DNA of 64,000 nt from DATFQE01 sp963733845. Lineage in GTDB: Bacteria > Actinomycetota > Thermoleophilia > Gaiellales > Gaiellaceae. This document shows positions 22,876-33,128 of the stretch, piece after piece. The stretch lies in the NCBI GenBank assembly GCA_963733845.1, contig CAVTEM010000004.1:1-64000 (forward strand), in the 5' to 3' direction. A program made the position numbers and the translations under genes. The notes under the pieces are model-generated. The model was not told the origin of the DNA. It ran no database searches and saw only the letters and a list, made by a program, of their open reading frames with translations. Each line of letters starts with the position of its first letter. The first letter of the stretch is position 1.

Positions 22876-24048
22876 CTGGCGCGCTGCCTCGAGCCGGTCG
22901 GCGCGGAGGAGTTCCAGTCCGAGTATTGGGAGCGCCGACCGCTCGTCGTCGCACGGAACGAGCGCGGGCGGTTCGACGACCTGCTGTCCGAGCGCGAGGT
23001 CGAGCGGCTCGTCTGCGAGACGGGCCTGCGGTTTCCCGCCTTCCGGCTCGTGAAGGAGGGGGCGAAGCTGGAGGTCGCCGACTACACGGTCGACCTTCCG
23101 TGGCGGCCGGTCCCGTTCGGGCGGACCGCCGACGTCGAGCGCGTGCTCGCCGAGTTCGAGGCGGGAGCCACGATCGTGATCCAGGGCCTCCACCTCAACC
23201 GCGCCGAGACCGCGGCCTTCTGCCGTGCGCTCGAGGGCGCGCTCGGCCATCCGGTGCAGGCGAACGCGTACTACACCCCGCGCGGATCTCAAGGCCTCGC
23301 CGTCCACCACGACACGCACGACGTGTTCGTGCTCCAGATCGCCGGTGAGAAGCGCTGGCTCGTCTACGAGCCGGTGCTGGAGCTGCCGCTGAAGGAACAG
23401 CGCTACCGGGCCGAGCTCGGCAGCCCGGGCGAGCCCGTGATCGACACCGTCCTGGGCCCGGGCGACACGCTCTATCTCCCCAGAGGGTGGCTGCACGAGG
23501 CCCGCACCTCCGAGGTCGACTCCCTGCACCTCACGGTCGGGATCAACGTGTACACGTGGCTCGACGCCTTCCGCGACGCCCTCTCCGACGTCGAGGACGA
23601 CCTCGGCTTCAGGCGGGCGGCCGAGGAGGGGTCTGCCCCGGCCGACCTGCTCGACTTGCTCGGCGAGCGACTCGGCGGCGACGACGTCACCCGGCGGAAG
23701 GACGCCCGGCTCGAGCGACGGCGCAGGCCGGTGCTGGACGGGCAGCTGTCGCAACTCCGCGCTCTGGATTCGCTTACCGGCGGCACGCCTCTCGAGCGGC
23801 GCCCGACCGCCCTTGCCACCGTCGAGGCGAACGGCGACGCGATCGCGGTCGCCTTCCACGGCAAGCGGCTCGTGCTCCCAGCGCGACTCGCGGACGAGAT
23901 CGCCTTCCTCGTCGACGTCGAAGGCGCGTTCAGCGCCGACGACCTCCCGGGCAGCCTCGACGAGGGCGGGCGGCTGGTGCTGGTGCGCCGCCTCGTGCGC
24001 GAGGGCTTCCTGCGGATCAGGCAGCCGGACGCACCCGGCGGCCGGTGA
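22876..24048 (+). CDS. JmjC (cupin_4, ribosomal-oxygenase-like) 2-oxoglutarate/Fe(II) oxygenase
   Basis: About 390 residues. The N-terminal WERRPLVVA signature is typical of NO66/YcfD-like proteins; the double-stranded beta-helix has the iron triad HHDTHD (HxD) and the distal His in the LPRGWLHEA segment, with Lys in GEKRWLVYEP. A winged-helix-like C-terminus (GSLDEGGRLVLVRRLVREGF) follows. YcfD hydroxylates ribosomal protein L16; other relatives act on other peptides. No ATG/GTG/TTG fits the expected N-terminus; CTG 22876 is used here, while GTG 22747 would overlap the acidic peptide in another frame. Confidence 0.82.
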   Translation: MARCLEPVGAEEFQSEYWERRPLVVARNERGRFDDLLSEREVERLVCETGLRFPAFRLVKEGAKLEVADYTVDLPWRPVPFGRTADVERVLAEFEAGATIVIQGLHLNRAETAAFCRALEGALGHPVQANAYYTPRGSQGLAVHHDTHDVFVLQIAGEKRWLVYEPVLELPLKEQRYRAELGSPGEPVIDTVLGPGDTLYLPRGWLHEARTSEVDSLHLTVGINVYTWLDAFRDALSDVEDDLGFRRAAEEGSAPADLLDLLGERLGGDDVTRRKDARLERRRRPVLDGQLSQLRALDSLTGGTPLERRPTALATVEANGDAIAVAFHGKRLVLPARLADEIAFLVDVEGAFSADDLPGSLDEGGRLVLVRRLVREGFLRIRQPDAPGGR

Positions 24049-24899
24049 CGACGAAGCGTCGCGGCCGTCTCAGCGTGTCCGAGCTGCAGGTGAGGTGAAC
24101 CAGCTCACCCGCCTGCTCGCGTAGGTCGACCTCCTCGATTCCACGCCCCCGCGCGGACATCGCGACCGTCCAGACGCCGTCCTGGCGCCGGTGCGCTGCC
24201 ACCAGGCCGACGTCGTCGATCCCGAGCAGCCCCGTGTCGAGGCGAATCGCCCGCTCGGCTGCTTGCACTGCGAACGAGAAGCAGGACCGCCCGCGGTAGA
24301 AGTCGGGGTAGACCCGCTCGGCGAGCGTCTCGTCCAGCACCGCGCCCGCGCTCGAGCGCTCGATCCGGCCGTAGTAGAGGCCGTGCGGCAGGACGACGAG
24401 GTTTCCGGCGAAGCGATCGCCGCCCACGTGCGTGCACTGCCAGACCCAGTCAGGCTCGACCTCCTCGGCGAGCGCGTCGTAGAGCGGGCGGCCGTACCGG
24501 GCGCAGCAGGGGTCGTGCTTGCCGTGCGTGCACACGAGTAGGAGCGGATGCTCGACCGGATCTCCGGCGCCGCCCGACAGGTCGACCTCGAGCAGGTCCG
24601 GGTACGCCTCGATCGCCAGCCGCCTCAGGTCGACCTCGCCCTCGCGCGACGTCGCCGAGTAGGCGAGCAGCCCGGGAACGCCGCGGCGCGCGCGGCTGCG
24701 GATGAAGAGCAGACGGGTCCGGCGTCTCGCGGCCAGCTGCTCGCGCAGGTACGACTTCACCTGCTCGGACAGCCCGCTGCCTGCGAAGGCGTCGTGACTC
24801 CAGAGCGACCGGTACTCGACGAGCAGCCAGTGGTCGACCGTGCTCGCGGTCGCGAAGAGCGGTTCGTCGTTCTCGCGGGACTCGTCGGCGCAAAACGGC

Positions 24900-24913
<14 letters not shown>
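24017..24913 (-). CDS. Sucrase/ferredoxin-like (Apd1-type) [2Fe-2S] protein
   Basis: 298 residues. The thioredoxin-like ferredoxin core has CTHGKHDPCCARYGRPLYDA near residue 130 and WQCTHVGGDRFAGNLVVLP about 30 residues later, the cluster region of the sucrase/ferredoxin-like family; a C-terminal domain follows with a last Cys in LTCSSDTLR. Relatives bind a [2Fe-2S] cluster with Cys/His ligands; their job is poorly known. Its 3' end overlaps the JmjC gene by 32 bp (convergent), and its start overlaps the carboxylase stop. Confidence 0.8.
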
Positions 24914-26710
<1,797 letters not shown>

Positions 26711-26711
<1 letters not shown>

Positions 26712-26716
26712 ATTCT
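26711..26716 (+). promoter_or_regulatory. -10 box of pgsA (leaderless)
   Basis: TATTCT, eight bases before the ATG at 26725, overlapping the start codon of the divergent carboxylase gene. Confidence 0.45.
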
Positions 26717-26724
26717 CCCCGCGC

Positions 26725-27321
26725 ATGACCGTCGCCGATCAGCTGACTGTCGCACGCATCTGCGCGGCGCCGCTGATCGTGCTCCTGTTCGTCGTGGACT
26801 TCCCCAACCACGACTACTGGGCGACGGCGCTGTTCGCGGTTGCGATGGCCACGGATTGGCTCGACGGCAGGCTCGCGCGTCGGAGTGGACACACGTCCGC
26901 GCTCGGATCGCTGCTCGACCCGATCGCGGACAAGATCCTCGTCCTGTCCGTCATGATCGTGCTCGTCGGTCGCGGCGCATTCCCGGGCTGGATGGTCGCG
27001 GCGATCGTCGCGCGCGAGTTTCTCGTCTCCGGACTGCGGCTCGCGGCGCTCGAGCGCGGCACCGTGCTGCACGCCCGCGACCTCGGCAAGCTGAAGACCT
27101 GGTCTCAGGCGATGGCGACAGGCCTGGGTGGGCTCGCCGTGGCGGGTGCTTTCGACGAGGCCGTCGCCTGGTGGGCACTGCTCGTCGCGCTCGTGCTGAC
27201 GTGGGTGTCCGGGCTGGACTACGCGCGCCTGGCGCCGGGGTTGCTGCGGTCCACGCCTACCGCCCAGGGCGGGAGCGGCCCTCTACCCGGGAGCCCCGCC
27301 GTGCGCCAGCGGCTGCGGTAG
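26725..27321 (+). CDS. pgsA: CDP-diacylglycerol-glycerol-3-phosphate 3-phosphatidyltransferase
   Basis: 198 residues. The CDP-alcohol phosphotransferase motif is intact: D-G-x2-A-R-x8-G-x3-D-x3-D in WLDGRLARRSGHTSALGSLL and DPIADK. Four or more membrane helices (LIVLLFVVDF, ILVLSVMIVLVGRGAF, WWALLVALVLTWV). It makes phosphatidylglycerolphosphate for phosphatidylglycerol and cardiolipin. The basic Pro-rich tail after residue 180 is unusual but unremarkable. Confidence 0.9.
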   Translation: MTVADQLTVARICAAPLIVLLFVVDFPNHDYWATALFAVAMATDWLDGRLARRSGHTSALGSLLDPIADKILVLSVMIVLVGRGAFPGWMVAAIVAREFLVSGLRLAALERGTVLHARDLGKLKTWSQAMATGLGGLAVAGAFDEAVAWWALLVALVLTWVSGLDYARLAPGLLRSTPTAQGGSGPLPGSPAVRQRLR

Positions 27322-27419
27322 GCGGCCCCACGCCCGAGCTCGGGTGGGAGGCGGCGCACGGCGGCCTCCAGGGCGCGGCGCTGGCCGTCGTCCGGCTCCG
27401 GCCTGATCTCCAGCTCCAC
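27219..27419 (-). CDS. Possible acyl-CoA carboxylase epsilon-like small subunit
   Basis: A 66-codon frame from GTG 27419. Its first 45 residues (VELEIRPEPDDGQRRALEAA, then YRSRWRTAGL) resemble the short helical epsilon subunits that accompany actinobacterial carboxylases, which end in a W-R-x-A-G-L type motif. It lies in what is otherwise a 170-bp gap and runs 103 bp into the antisense of pgsA. Position between the alpha and beta carboxylase genes on the same strand supports the idea. It may be an accident of GC-rich sequence. Confidence 0.35.
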   Translation of the reverse strand: MELEIRPEPDDGQRRALEAAVRRLPPELGRGAAYRSRWRTAGLPGRGPLPPWAVGVDRSNPGARRA

Positions 27420-27491
27420 GGCCGGCAAGCCTAAAGCCCGAGCCGTTCTCGGACGATGCAATGAGCGTGACCCGGCGCGCCGCTCCTCGCC

Positions 27492-28487
27492 ATGCTCGCG
27501 ATCACGCTGGTCGTCGCGACGCCTCCGCTGGCCTCCGCGGCGAAGCGCTCCTGGGCGCACGGCGAGATCAAGCTGGTGACTTCGAAGGGCCTGATGACTT
27601 CGCCGGGCGGCGCGTTCCGCCCCGACGACGCGCTCTCGCAGGGCGAGCTCGCCCAGCTCGTCAGCGGCCTAACAGGCCGCGAGACGCGCGTCCCCGCGAG
27701 CCCGTCCGGCACGGTCACGATCGCGCAGCTGGACGCGCAGCTCGTGGATGCGCTCGGGCTCGGCGACGAAGCTTCGCTCTTCTACCGCGCCGCACGCGCT
27801 GCCGGGATCAAGCCGCCGGCGCGCTTCGGGCGTGAGGTCGTCGCCCGCCTCCTGGGTCTCCGCTACAACCACCCCGCCGCCCAGGACCGCCTGGAGCTGA
27901 TGTGGTCCGACCGCGCAACGCGCGCCGAGGCCGCGTATTCGGCCGCGCAGATCCTCCGCTTCCGCGGCTGGGAGGTCCAGTCGGTCGAGGAAGCCGCGGC
28001 CGAGCTCGTCTTCCCTGAGCTGACCGACTCGCAGCAGCGCATCCTCACCTACGCCGTCGGTCTGGTCGGGTACCCGTACGTCTGGGGCGGTACCAGCACC
28101 ACGCGCCAGGCGCCGTTCGGCGTTCAGGCGCCGGGCGGATTCGACTGCTCGGGCTTCCTCTGGCAGGTCTACAGGCTGCATGCATACCCGGGCCTCGAGG
28201 GCCTCGGCGAGGTGATCCGCGGCCGCACCGCGGCCCAGATGGCCGGCGAGGTCAAGGGTGCGAAGCGGATTGGCTTCGCCAAGCTCGAGCCGGGCGACCT
28301 CCTCTTCTTCGGGTCCGGCGGCCCCCGCGCCAAGGCGGCGTCCGTGAACCACGCCGGGATCTACGTCGGCGGCGGCTGGATGGTGCACTCGTCGCGGTAC
28401 GGCACAACACTCGCCAAGGTCGACGGCTGGTTCCGCGAACGGTTCGCCTGGGGTCGGCGGCCGCTCGCCGAAGCCGGGCTCTACTAG
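27492..28487 (+). CDS. Secreted NlpC/P60 cell-wall hydrolase
   Basis: 331 residues from ATG 27492. A truncated signal (LAITLVVATPPLASA) is followed by SLH-like repeats (HGEIKLVTSKGLM, FRPDDALSQGELAQLVSGL) and a C-terminal NlpC/P60 domain with the catalytic Cys in GGFDCSGFLWQVYR, His in VNHAGIYVGGGWMVHSS. A better signal peptide, MSVTRRALLAMLAITLVV, begins at ATG 27461 if one C of the CC at 27480-27481 is an insertion error. It would cleave peptide stems in the wall. A hairpin follows the stop. Confidence 0.85.
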   Translation: MLAITLVVATPPLASAAKRSWAHGEIKLVTSKGLMTSPGGAFRPDDALSQGELAQLVSGLTGRETRVPASPSGTVTIAQLDAQLVDALGLGDEASLFYRAARAAGIKPPARFGREVVARLLGLRYNHPAAQDRLELMWSDRATRAEAAYSAAQILRFRGWEVQSVEEAAAELVFPELTDSQQRILTYAVGLVGYPYVWGGTSTTRQAPFGVQAPGGFDCSGFLWQVYRLHAYPGLEGLGEVIRGRTAAQMAGEVKGAKRIGFAKLEPGDLLFFGSGGPRAKAASVNHAGIYVGGGWMVHSSRYGTTLAKVDGWFRERFAWGRRPLAEAGLY

Positions 28488-28510
28488 CCGAAACTCCCTG
28501 GAGAGACCAA

Positions 28511-28528
28511 ATCACCTTTTCGGGTGAT
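28511..28528 (+). terminator. Hairpin after the NlpC/P60 gene
   Basis: ATCACC-TTTTCG-GGTGAT, a perfect 6-bp stem 24 bases past the stop. The following 65 bases are GC-rich and lead into the ribosome site of the next small gene, so this may instead be part of a structured leader. Confidence 0.4.
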
Positions 28529-28593
28529 GAGCCCGGGGCGGGCAAGGGGAACAATCGCCTAACCGCAGTCCGCATGAGGTTTGGAGGTACGCA

Positions 28594-28710
28594 GTGTTGG
28601 AGTGGAACCCTCGTTTGTTCTCGCTGCTTGCGCTGATCGCGCTGCTCGTGGTCGCGCTCGCCGGCGGGTGGTCCGACGTCTTCTCGCCCGCCAACTACTG
28701 GGAGTGGTAG
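28594..28710 (+). CDS. Trp-rich single-helix membrane peptide
   Basis: 38 residues, GTG six bases after a TTTGGAGG ribosome site. Sequence is one membrane helix (LFSLLALIALLVVALAGGW) flanked by LEWNPR and a Trp/Tyr-rich end PANYWEW. The clean ribosome site, stop placement and helix make it a likely real small protein. It precedes the GGDEF/HD-GYP gene by 22 bp, probably in one transcript. Function unknown. Confidence 0.6.
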   Translation: MLEWNPRLFSLLALIALLVVALAGGWSDVFSPANYWEW

Positions 28711-28732
28711 CCCGACTGGGCTGAGGAGAGAG

Positions 28733-30530
28733 ATGCCGAAGCGCCTGCTGACGGTCGTAGTACCGGTCTGCACGCTCGGTTTCGCGACGGTCCTTGCGGC
28801 GGCCGTTGCGTTCGCACTCGAGCCGCACGACGCTACGACCCTGCTCGGGGTGACAGCACTGCTGGCCGCCTCGACGCTCGCCAACCGCTTCCCCGTGCCC
28901 GTCGAGGGTGTGGACAGCGGCGGCGTCTCGCTCTCGTTCGTCTTCGGAGCGAGCGCGCTCGTCCTCTTCGGCTGGGAAGCCGGCGTACTCGTCGCCTTCG
29001 CCGCGCCCGCGATCATGCAGCTGCTCGAGCACCGGCCGCTGATCCGCATCGCCTACAACTCGTGCTCGTTCGCCCTGGCCGCGGCGGCCGCGGCGCCGCT
29101 CGTTGCGCTCATCGGGGGTGAGAGCACCGGCGCCGTGGTCGGCGCGGTCGCGGTCTCGGCCAGCGCCCAGTACGCGGTCAACCTGGCCCTGATGTCGGCG
29201 GTCGTCGCACGCAGCTCGCGACGCCCCTTCCTCGGGCTGATGCGCTCGAGCCTGCGCTGGACGATCGTCGTGTTCGCGCTGATGGCATCGGCCGCGGTCA
29301 TGCTCGTCGTGCTCTGGCAGCGCTCGCCGCTGCTCTCTGCGGTGCTCGTGGGCCCGCTGCTGGCGATCGCGCTCTACCAGCGCTCGACCTACCACGCGCT
29401 GCGCGCGATGCGCCTCGCACTGACCGACCCGCTCACCGGGCTCGGCAACCACCGCCATTTCCACGACCGGCTCCAGCGCGAGTTGCTCGAGGCCGAGGCG
29501 AGCGGAACACCCTTCACGCTCTGCCTGCTCGACGTCGACGACTTCAAGCGCATCAACGACCTGTTCGGCCACCCTGAAGGCGACCGGCTGCTGGCCGAGC
29601 TCGCTTCGAGGCTGCGCCAGAACGGCGAGGCCTTCCGGCTCGGCGGCGACGAGTTCGCGCTGTTGCTTCCCGAACACGACCCGCGCGAGGCGCTCACTGT
29701 CGCCGGCGCGATCGTGGAGCGGATCGGGGAGCTGGAGCTCGACCTCGTCGGCTCGGTCACGGTCAGCGCCGGCATCGCCAGCTTCCCCGAGCAGGCGTTC
29801 GACCGGGACGAGCTCATCCGCCTCGCGGACAGCGCGCTGTACTGGGCCAAGGAGCATGGACGCAACCGCGTGCACTCGTACCGCCCGGACGTGGTCGAGC
29901 TCGCCGAGCTCCGACGCCTCGCCCACGGCCCCGACCGGGCCGCCCGCTATCGGGCCGCGGCGAGCCTCGCGAAGGCCGTCGACCTGCGCGACACGTACAC
30001 CGGGAGCCACTCGAGCCGAGTGGCCGACCTCGCCGCCAGGCTCGCCGAACGCATGGGCCTCGACGAGGAGCAAGTCGAGCTCACCCGTCTCGCGGGCAGC
30101 TTGCACGACCTCGGCAAGCTCGCGATCCCGGAGGAGATCCTGCGCAAGCCCGGGCCCGCTGACCGAGCCCGAGCGGCTCGTGCTCGAGCGGCACCCGCAA
30201 ATCGGCTTCCGCATGCTCGAGAGCCTTGGCGTCGACCCGGTGGCCGAGTGGGTGCTGCACCACCACGAACGCTGGGACGGCATGGGTTACCCCGACAAGC
30301 TGAGCGGAAAGCGCATCCCGTTGGGCGCACGGATTCTCTTCGTTGCCGACGCATACGACGCGATGACCTCGGACCGCGTCTACCGCTCGAGACTCACCGC
30401 GGCGGACGCGCTCGACGAGCTCGAGCGCTGCGCCGCGACGCAGTTCGACCCCGAGATCGTCGGCGCGCTGGCCGAGGAGCTCGCGCTCACGCCGGTCGTC
30501 CGCACCAGCGCCGACGCGCTGGCTTCCTAG
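28733..30530 (+). CDS. Membrane GGDEF and HD-GYP cyclic-di-GMP protein, frameshifted
   Basis: About 598 residues. Residues 1-215 form seven or so membrane helices; a GGDEF domain follows with DPLTGLGNHRHF, DVDDFKRINDLFGH and the intact RLGGDEFALL site, so diguanylate cyclase activity is possible; then an HD-GYP phosphodiesterase domain with SLHDLGKLAIP, HPQIGFRML and HHHERWDGMGYP. One extra C in the CCC at 30149-30151 or 30155-30157 shifts the last 125 codons. Ribosome site GAGGAGAG before ATG 28733. It would both make and break cyclic-di-GMP. Confidence 0.88.
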
Positions 30531-30555
30531 GCGCGTCCACGGCGGGACGCAGCCG

Positions 30556-32130
30556 CTAGAGCGGGATGTTGCCGTGTTTGCGGTCGGGCCGGGGCTCGCG
30601 CTTCGTGAGCGCCGTCTCCAGCGCGTCGATCAGCACAGGTCGCGTCCGCCGCGGCTCGATCACGTCGTCGACGTAGCCGCGCTCCGCCGCCACGTAGGGG
30701 TTGGCGAACTGCTCCCTGTAGTCCGAGATCAGCTCGTCGCGCCTCGCGTCCGGGTCACCGGACTCCTCGAGCTCCTTGCGGAAGACGATGTTGACCGCGC
30801 CCTCGGGCCCCATGACGGCGACCTCTGCCGTAGGCCAGGCGAAGTTGAAGTCGGCCCGGATGTGCTTCGAGCTCATCACGTCGTACGCGCCGCCGTAGGC
30901 CTTGCGCGTGATCACGGCCAGCTTCGGCACCGTCGCCTCGCAGTAGGCGTAGAGCAGCTTCGCCCCGTGCCGGATGATCCCACGCCACTCCTGGTCGGTG
31001 CCCGGCAAGAAGCCCGGCACGTCGACGAACGTGACGAGCGGGATGTTGAAGGCGTCGCAGGTGCGCACGAAGCGGGCGGCCTTCACGGACGAGTCGATGT
31101 CGAGCACCCCCGCCAGCGCGTGCGGCTGGTTGCCCACCACGCCGACCGGATGGCCGCCCAGGCGGGCAAAGCCGCAGACGATGTTCGGCGCGTAGCGCTC
31201 GTGCACCTCGAAGAACTCTCCGTCGTCGAAGACGCGGTGGATCACGTCGCGCATCTCGTATGGCTTCGTGGGAGCGTCGGGGATCAGCGTGTCGAGCCCA
31301 GGGTCCTCCCGGCCCGGTGGATCGGACGCCTCGAAGAACGGCGGGGGATCGAGGTTGTTCTGCGGGAGGAAGCTCAGCAGGTAGCGCGCGTCCTCGAGGC
31401 ACGCCTGCTCGTCGGAGGCGACGAAGTGCGCGACGCCGGACTTGGACGCGTGCGTGGCCGCGCCTCCGAGCTCCTCGAACGTGACCTCCTCGCCGGTCAC
31501 CGTCTTCACCACGTCGGGCCCGGTGATGAACATGTACGAGCTGTCCTGCACCATGAAGACGAAGTCCGTCATCACGGGCGAGTAGACGGCGCCGCCCGCG
31601 CACGGGCCCATGATCAGGCTGATCTGCGGGATCACGCCCGAGGCCTGGACGTTGCGCCAGAAGATCTCGGCGTACCCGGCGAGCGAGACGACGCCCTCCT
31701 GGATCCTCGCGCCACCGGAGTCGTTGATCCCGAGCAGCGGGCAGCCGTACTTGACGGCGAGGTCCATGACCTTGCAGATCTTCTCGGCGAACGCCTCCGA
31801 CAACGAGCCGCCGAAGATCGTGAAGTCCTGCGAGAAGACGAAGACCTTGCGACCGAAGATCGTCCCGTAGCCGGTCACGACCGCGTCGCCGTAGGGCCGA
31901 TTCTCCATCATCTCGAAGTACGGATTCCGGTGGCGTACGTAGCGGTCGAGCTCGACGAACGAGCCCGGATCGAGCAGTGCCTCCAGTCGCTCGCGCGCGA
32001 GCAGCTTGCCCTGCTTACGCTGGCGCTCGACCGAACGCTCGCTGCCCTGGTGGGCGGCCTCGTCGCGGAGCCGGCCGAGCTCCTCGAGCTTCGCCTCGGT
32101 CGAGTCGGTGCGGTCGTCCGTTGCGGCCAT
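30556..32130 (-). CDS. accD: Acyl-CoA carboxylase beta chain (carboxyltransferase)
   Basis: 524 residues from ATG 32130. Typical PccB/AccD5 pattern: KLLARERLEALLDPGSFVEL, FVFSQDFTIFGGSLSEAFAEK, GINDSGGARIQEGV, MGPCAGGAVYSP and, in the C-terminal half, FVDVPGFLPGTDQEW and RKAYGGAYDVMSSKH. It transfers the carboxyl group from biotin to acetyl- or propionyl-CoA. The partner alpha chain is four genes away on the same strand. TAGGCT seven bases before the ATG suggests a leaderless transcript. Confidence 0.93.
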   Translation of the reverse strand: MAATDDRTDSTEAKLEELGRLRDEAAHQGSERSVERQRKQGKLLARERLEALLDPGSFVELDRYVRHRNPYFEMMENRPYGDAVVTGYGTIFGRKVFVFSQDFTIFGGSLSEAFAEKICKVMDLAVKYGCPLLGINDSGGARIQEGVVSLAGYAEIFWRNVQASGVIPQISLIMGPCAGGAVYSPVMTDFVFMVQDSSYMFITGPDVVKTVTGEEVTFEELGGAATHASKSGVAHFVASDEQACLEDARYLLSFLPQNNLDPPPFFEASDPPGREDPGLDTLIPDAPTKPYEMRDVIHRVFDDGEFFEVHERYAPNIVCGFARLGGHPVGVVGNQPHALAGVLDIDSSVKAARFVRTCDAFNIPLVTFVDVPGFLPGTDQEWRGIIRHGAKLLYAYCEATVPKLAVITRKAYGGAYDVMSSKHIRADFNFAWPTAEVAVMGPEGAVNIVFRKELEESGDPDARRDELISDYREQFANPYVAAERGYVDDVIEPRRTRPVLIDALETALTKREPRPDRKHGNIPL

Positions 32131-32137
32131 CGGCCGG

Positions 32138-32143
32138 AGCCTA
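32138..32143 (-). promoter_or_regulatory. -10 box of accD (leaderless)
   Basis: TAGGCT on the minus strand, seven bases before the ATG at 32130. Confidence 0.5.
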
Positions 32144-32155
32144 TCCCTGCGGCGA

Positions 32156-32161
32156 TAGGGT
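32156..32161 (+). promoter_or_regulatory. -10 box of the Cys/Met PLP-enzyme gene (leaderless)
   Basis: TAGGGT, seven bases before the ATG at 32169. Both divergent -10 boxes share a 38-bp gap, so each -35 region must lie in or near the opposite gene. Confidence 0.5.
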
Positions 32162-32168
32162 CGCGGCC

Positions 32169-33128
32169 ATGGAGCCACTCGACCGGTCGACGATCTGGCC
32201 CTACGAGAACGCCGAGCCGGGCGAGTTCTTCTACCAGCGCTACGGCTCGCCCACGGTCGCCGCGGCCGAGGCCGCCCTCGGGGAGCTCGAGGGCGGCACC
32301 GCGCTGCTCTTCCCGTCCGGCGCGGGCGCGACGACCGCGTTGGTCCTCGCCCTGCTCGAGCCCGGGCAGAGCGTCGCGATCGCGCAGGACGCGTACTACG
32401 GGACGATCGGCACGCTCGCGCTCCTGGGCCGCTGGGGCCTCCACCACGTCGAGTTCGACCAGACCGGAGCGCCGCCCGACGGCGCCGACCTGGTGTGGGT
32501 CGAGTCACCCTCGAACCCGCTGCTCACGCTGCCCGACCTGGAGGCCGCGGCGGCGCACCCCGCGCCGGTCGTCGTGGACGCGACCGCCTCGACGCCCGTC
32601 TACCTCAAGCCTCTCGAACGCGGCGCGGACTTCGCGCTCCACAGCGCGACGAAGTTCCTCGGCGGCCACCACGACGTGCTGCTCGGCGCGGTCGTCTGCC
32701 GCCGCGCCGAGGACGCCGAGCGCCTGCGCACTGCGCGCGGCCGCCTGGGGATCGTCGCGGCGCCCGACCCTGCCTGGCTGCTCCTGCGCAGCCTGCGCAC
32801 GCTGGAGGTGCGGATGGAGCGGCACACGGCGAGCGCGACCGAGCTCGCGCGCCGGCTCGAGGCCCACCCGGCCGTCGAGCGCGTCCGCTACCCGGGCTTC
32901 GGCGGCCTGATGTCCTTCGACGTGGCCGGCGGCGCCGGCGCGGCCCGCGCGGTCGAGACGGGCGTGCGGCTGATCGAGAACGCGACCTCGCTCGGCGGGG
33001 CGAGGTCGACGCTCGAGACGCGTACGCGCTGGGAGGGCGACCGGGTACCGCCCGGCCTCGTCCGGCTCAGCGTCGGCCTCGAGGACGTCGACGCCCTCTG
33101 GGACGATCTAGCCCGCGTGCTCGCGTAG
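32169..33128 (+). CDS. Cys/Met-metabolism PLP enzyme (cystathionine gamma-lyase/synthase family), short
   Basis: 319 residues, 60-80 shorter than usual. FYQRYGSPTVAAAEAALGEL, AQDAYYGTIGTLALL, WVESPSNPLLTLPDLEA and the PLP lysine in HSATKFLGGHHDVLLG are clear. The C-terminal domain is compact but ends in the conserved RLSVGLEDVDALWDDL. Likely gamma-elimination or gamma-replacement on homoserine derivatives or cystathionine; exact reaction undecided. The shortening appears to be in the C-terminal domain. Confidence 0.85.
   Translation: MEPLDRSTIWPYENAEPGEFFYQRYGSPTVAAAEAALGELEGGTALLFPSGAGATTALVLALLEPGQSVAIAQDAYYGTIGTLALLGRWGLHHVEFDQTGAPPDGADLVWVESPSNPLLTLPDLEAAAAHPAPVVVDATASTPVYLKPLERGADFALHSATKFLGGHHDVLLGAVVCRRAEDAERLRTARGRLGIVAAPDPAWLLLRSLRTLEVRMERHTASATELARRLEAHPAVERVRYPGFGGLMSFDVAGGAGAARAVETGVRLIENATSLGGARSTLETRTRWEGDRVPPGLVRLSVGLEDVDALWDDLARVLA

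Noticed and set aside
28488..28593. Cyclic-di-AMP (ydaO) or SAM-IV riboswitch
   Set aside because: Some short stretches look alike (GGGTGAT, GCCTAACC) but the conserved order of either class is not met; left as an untested structured region.
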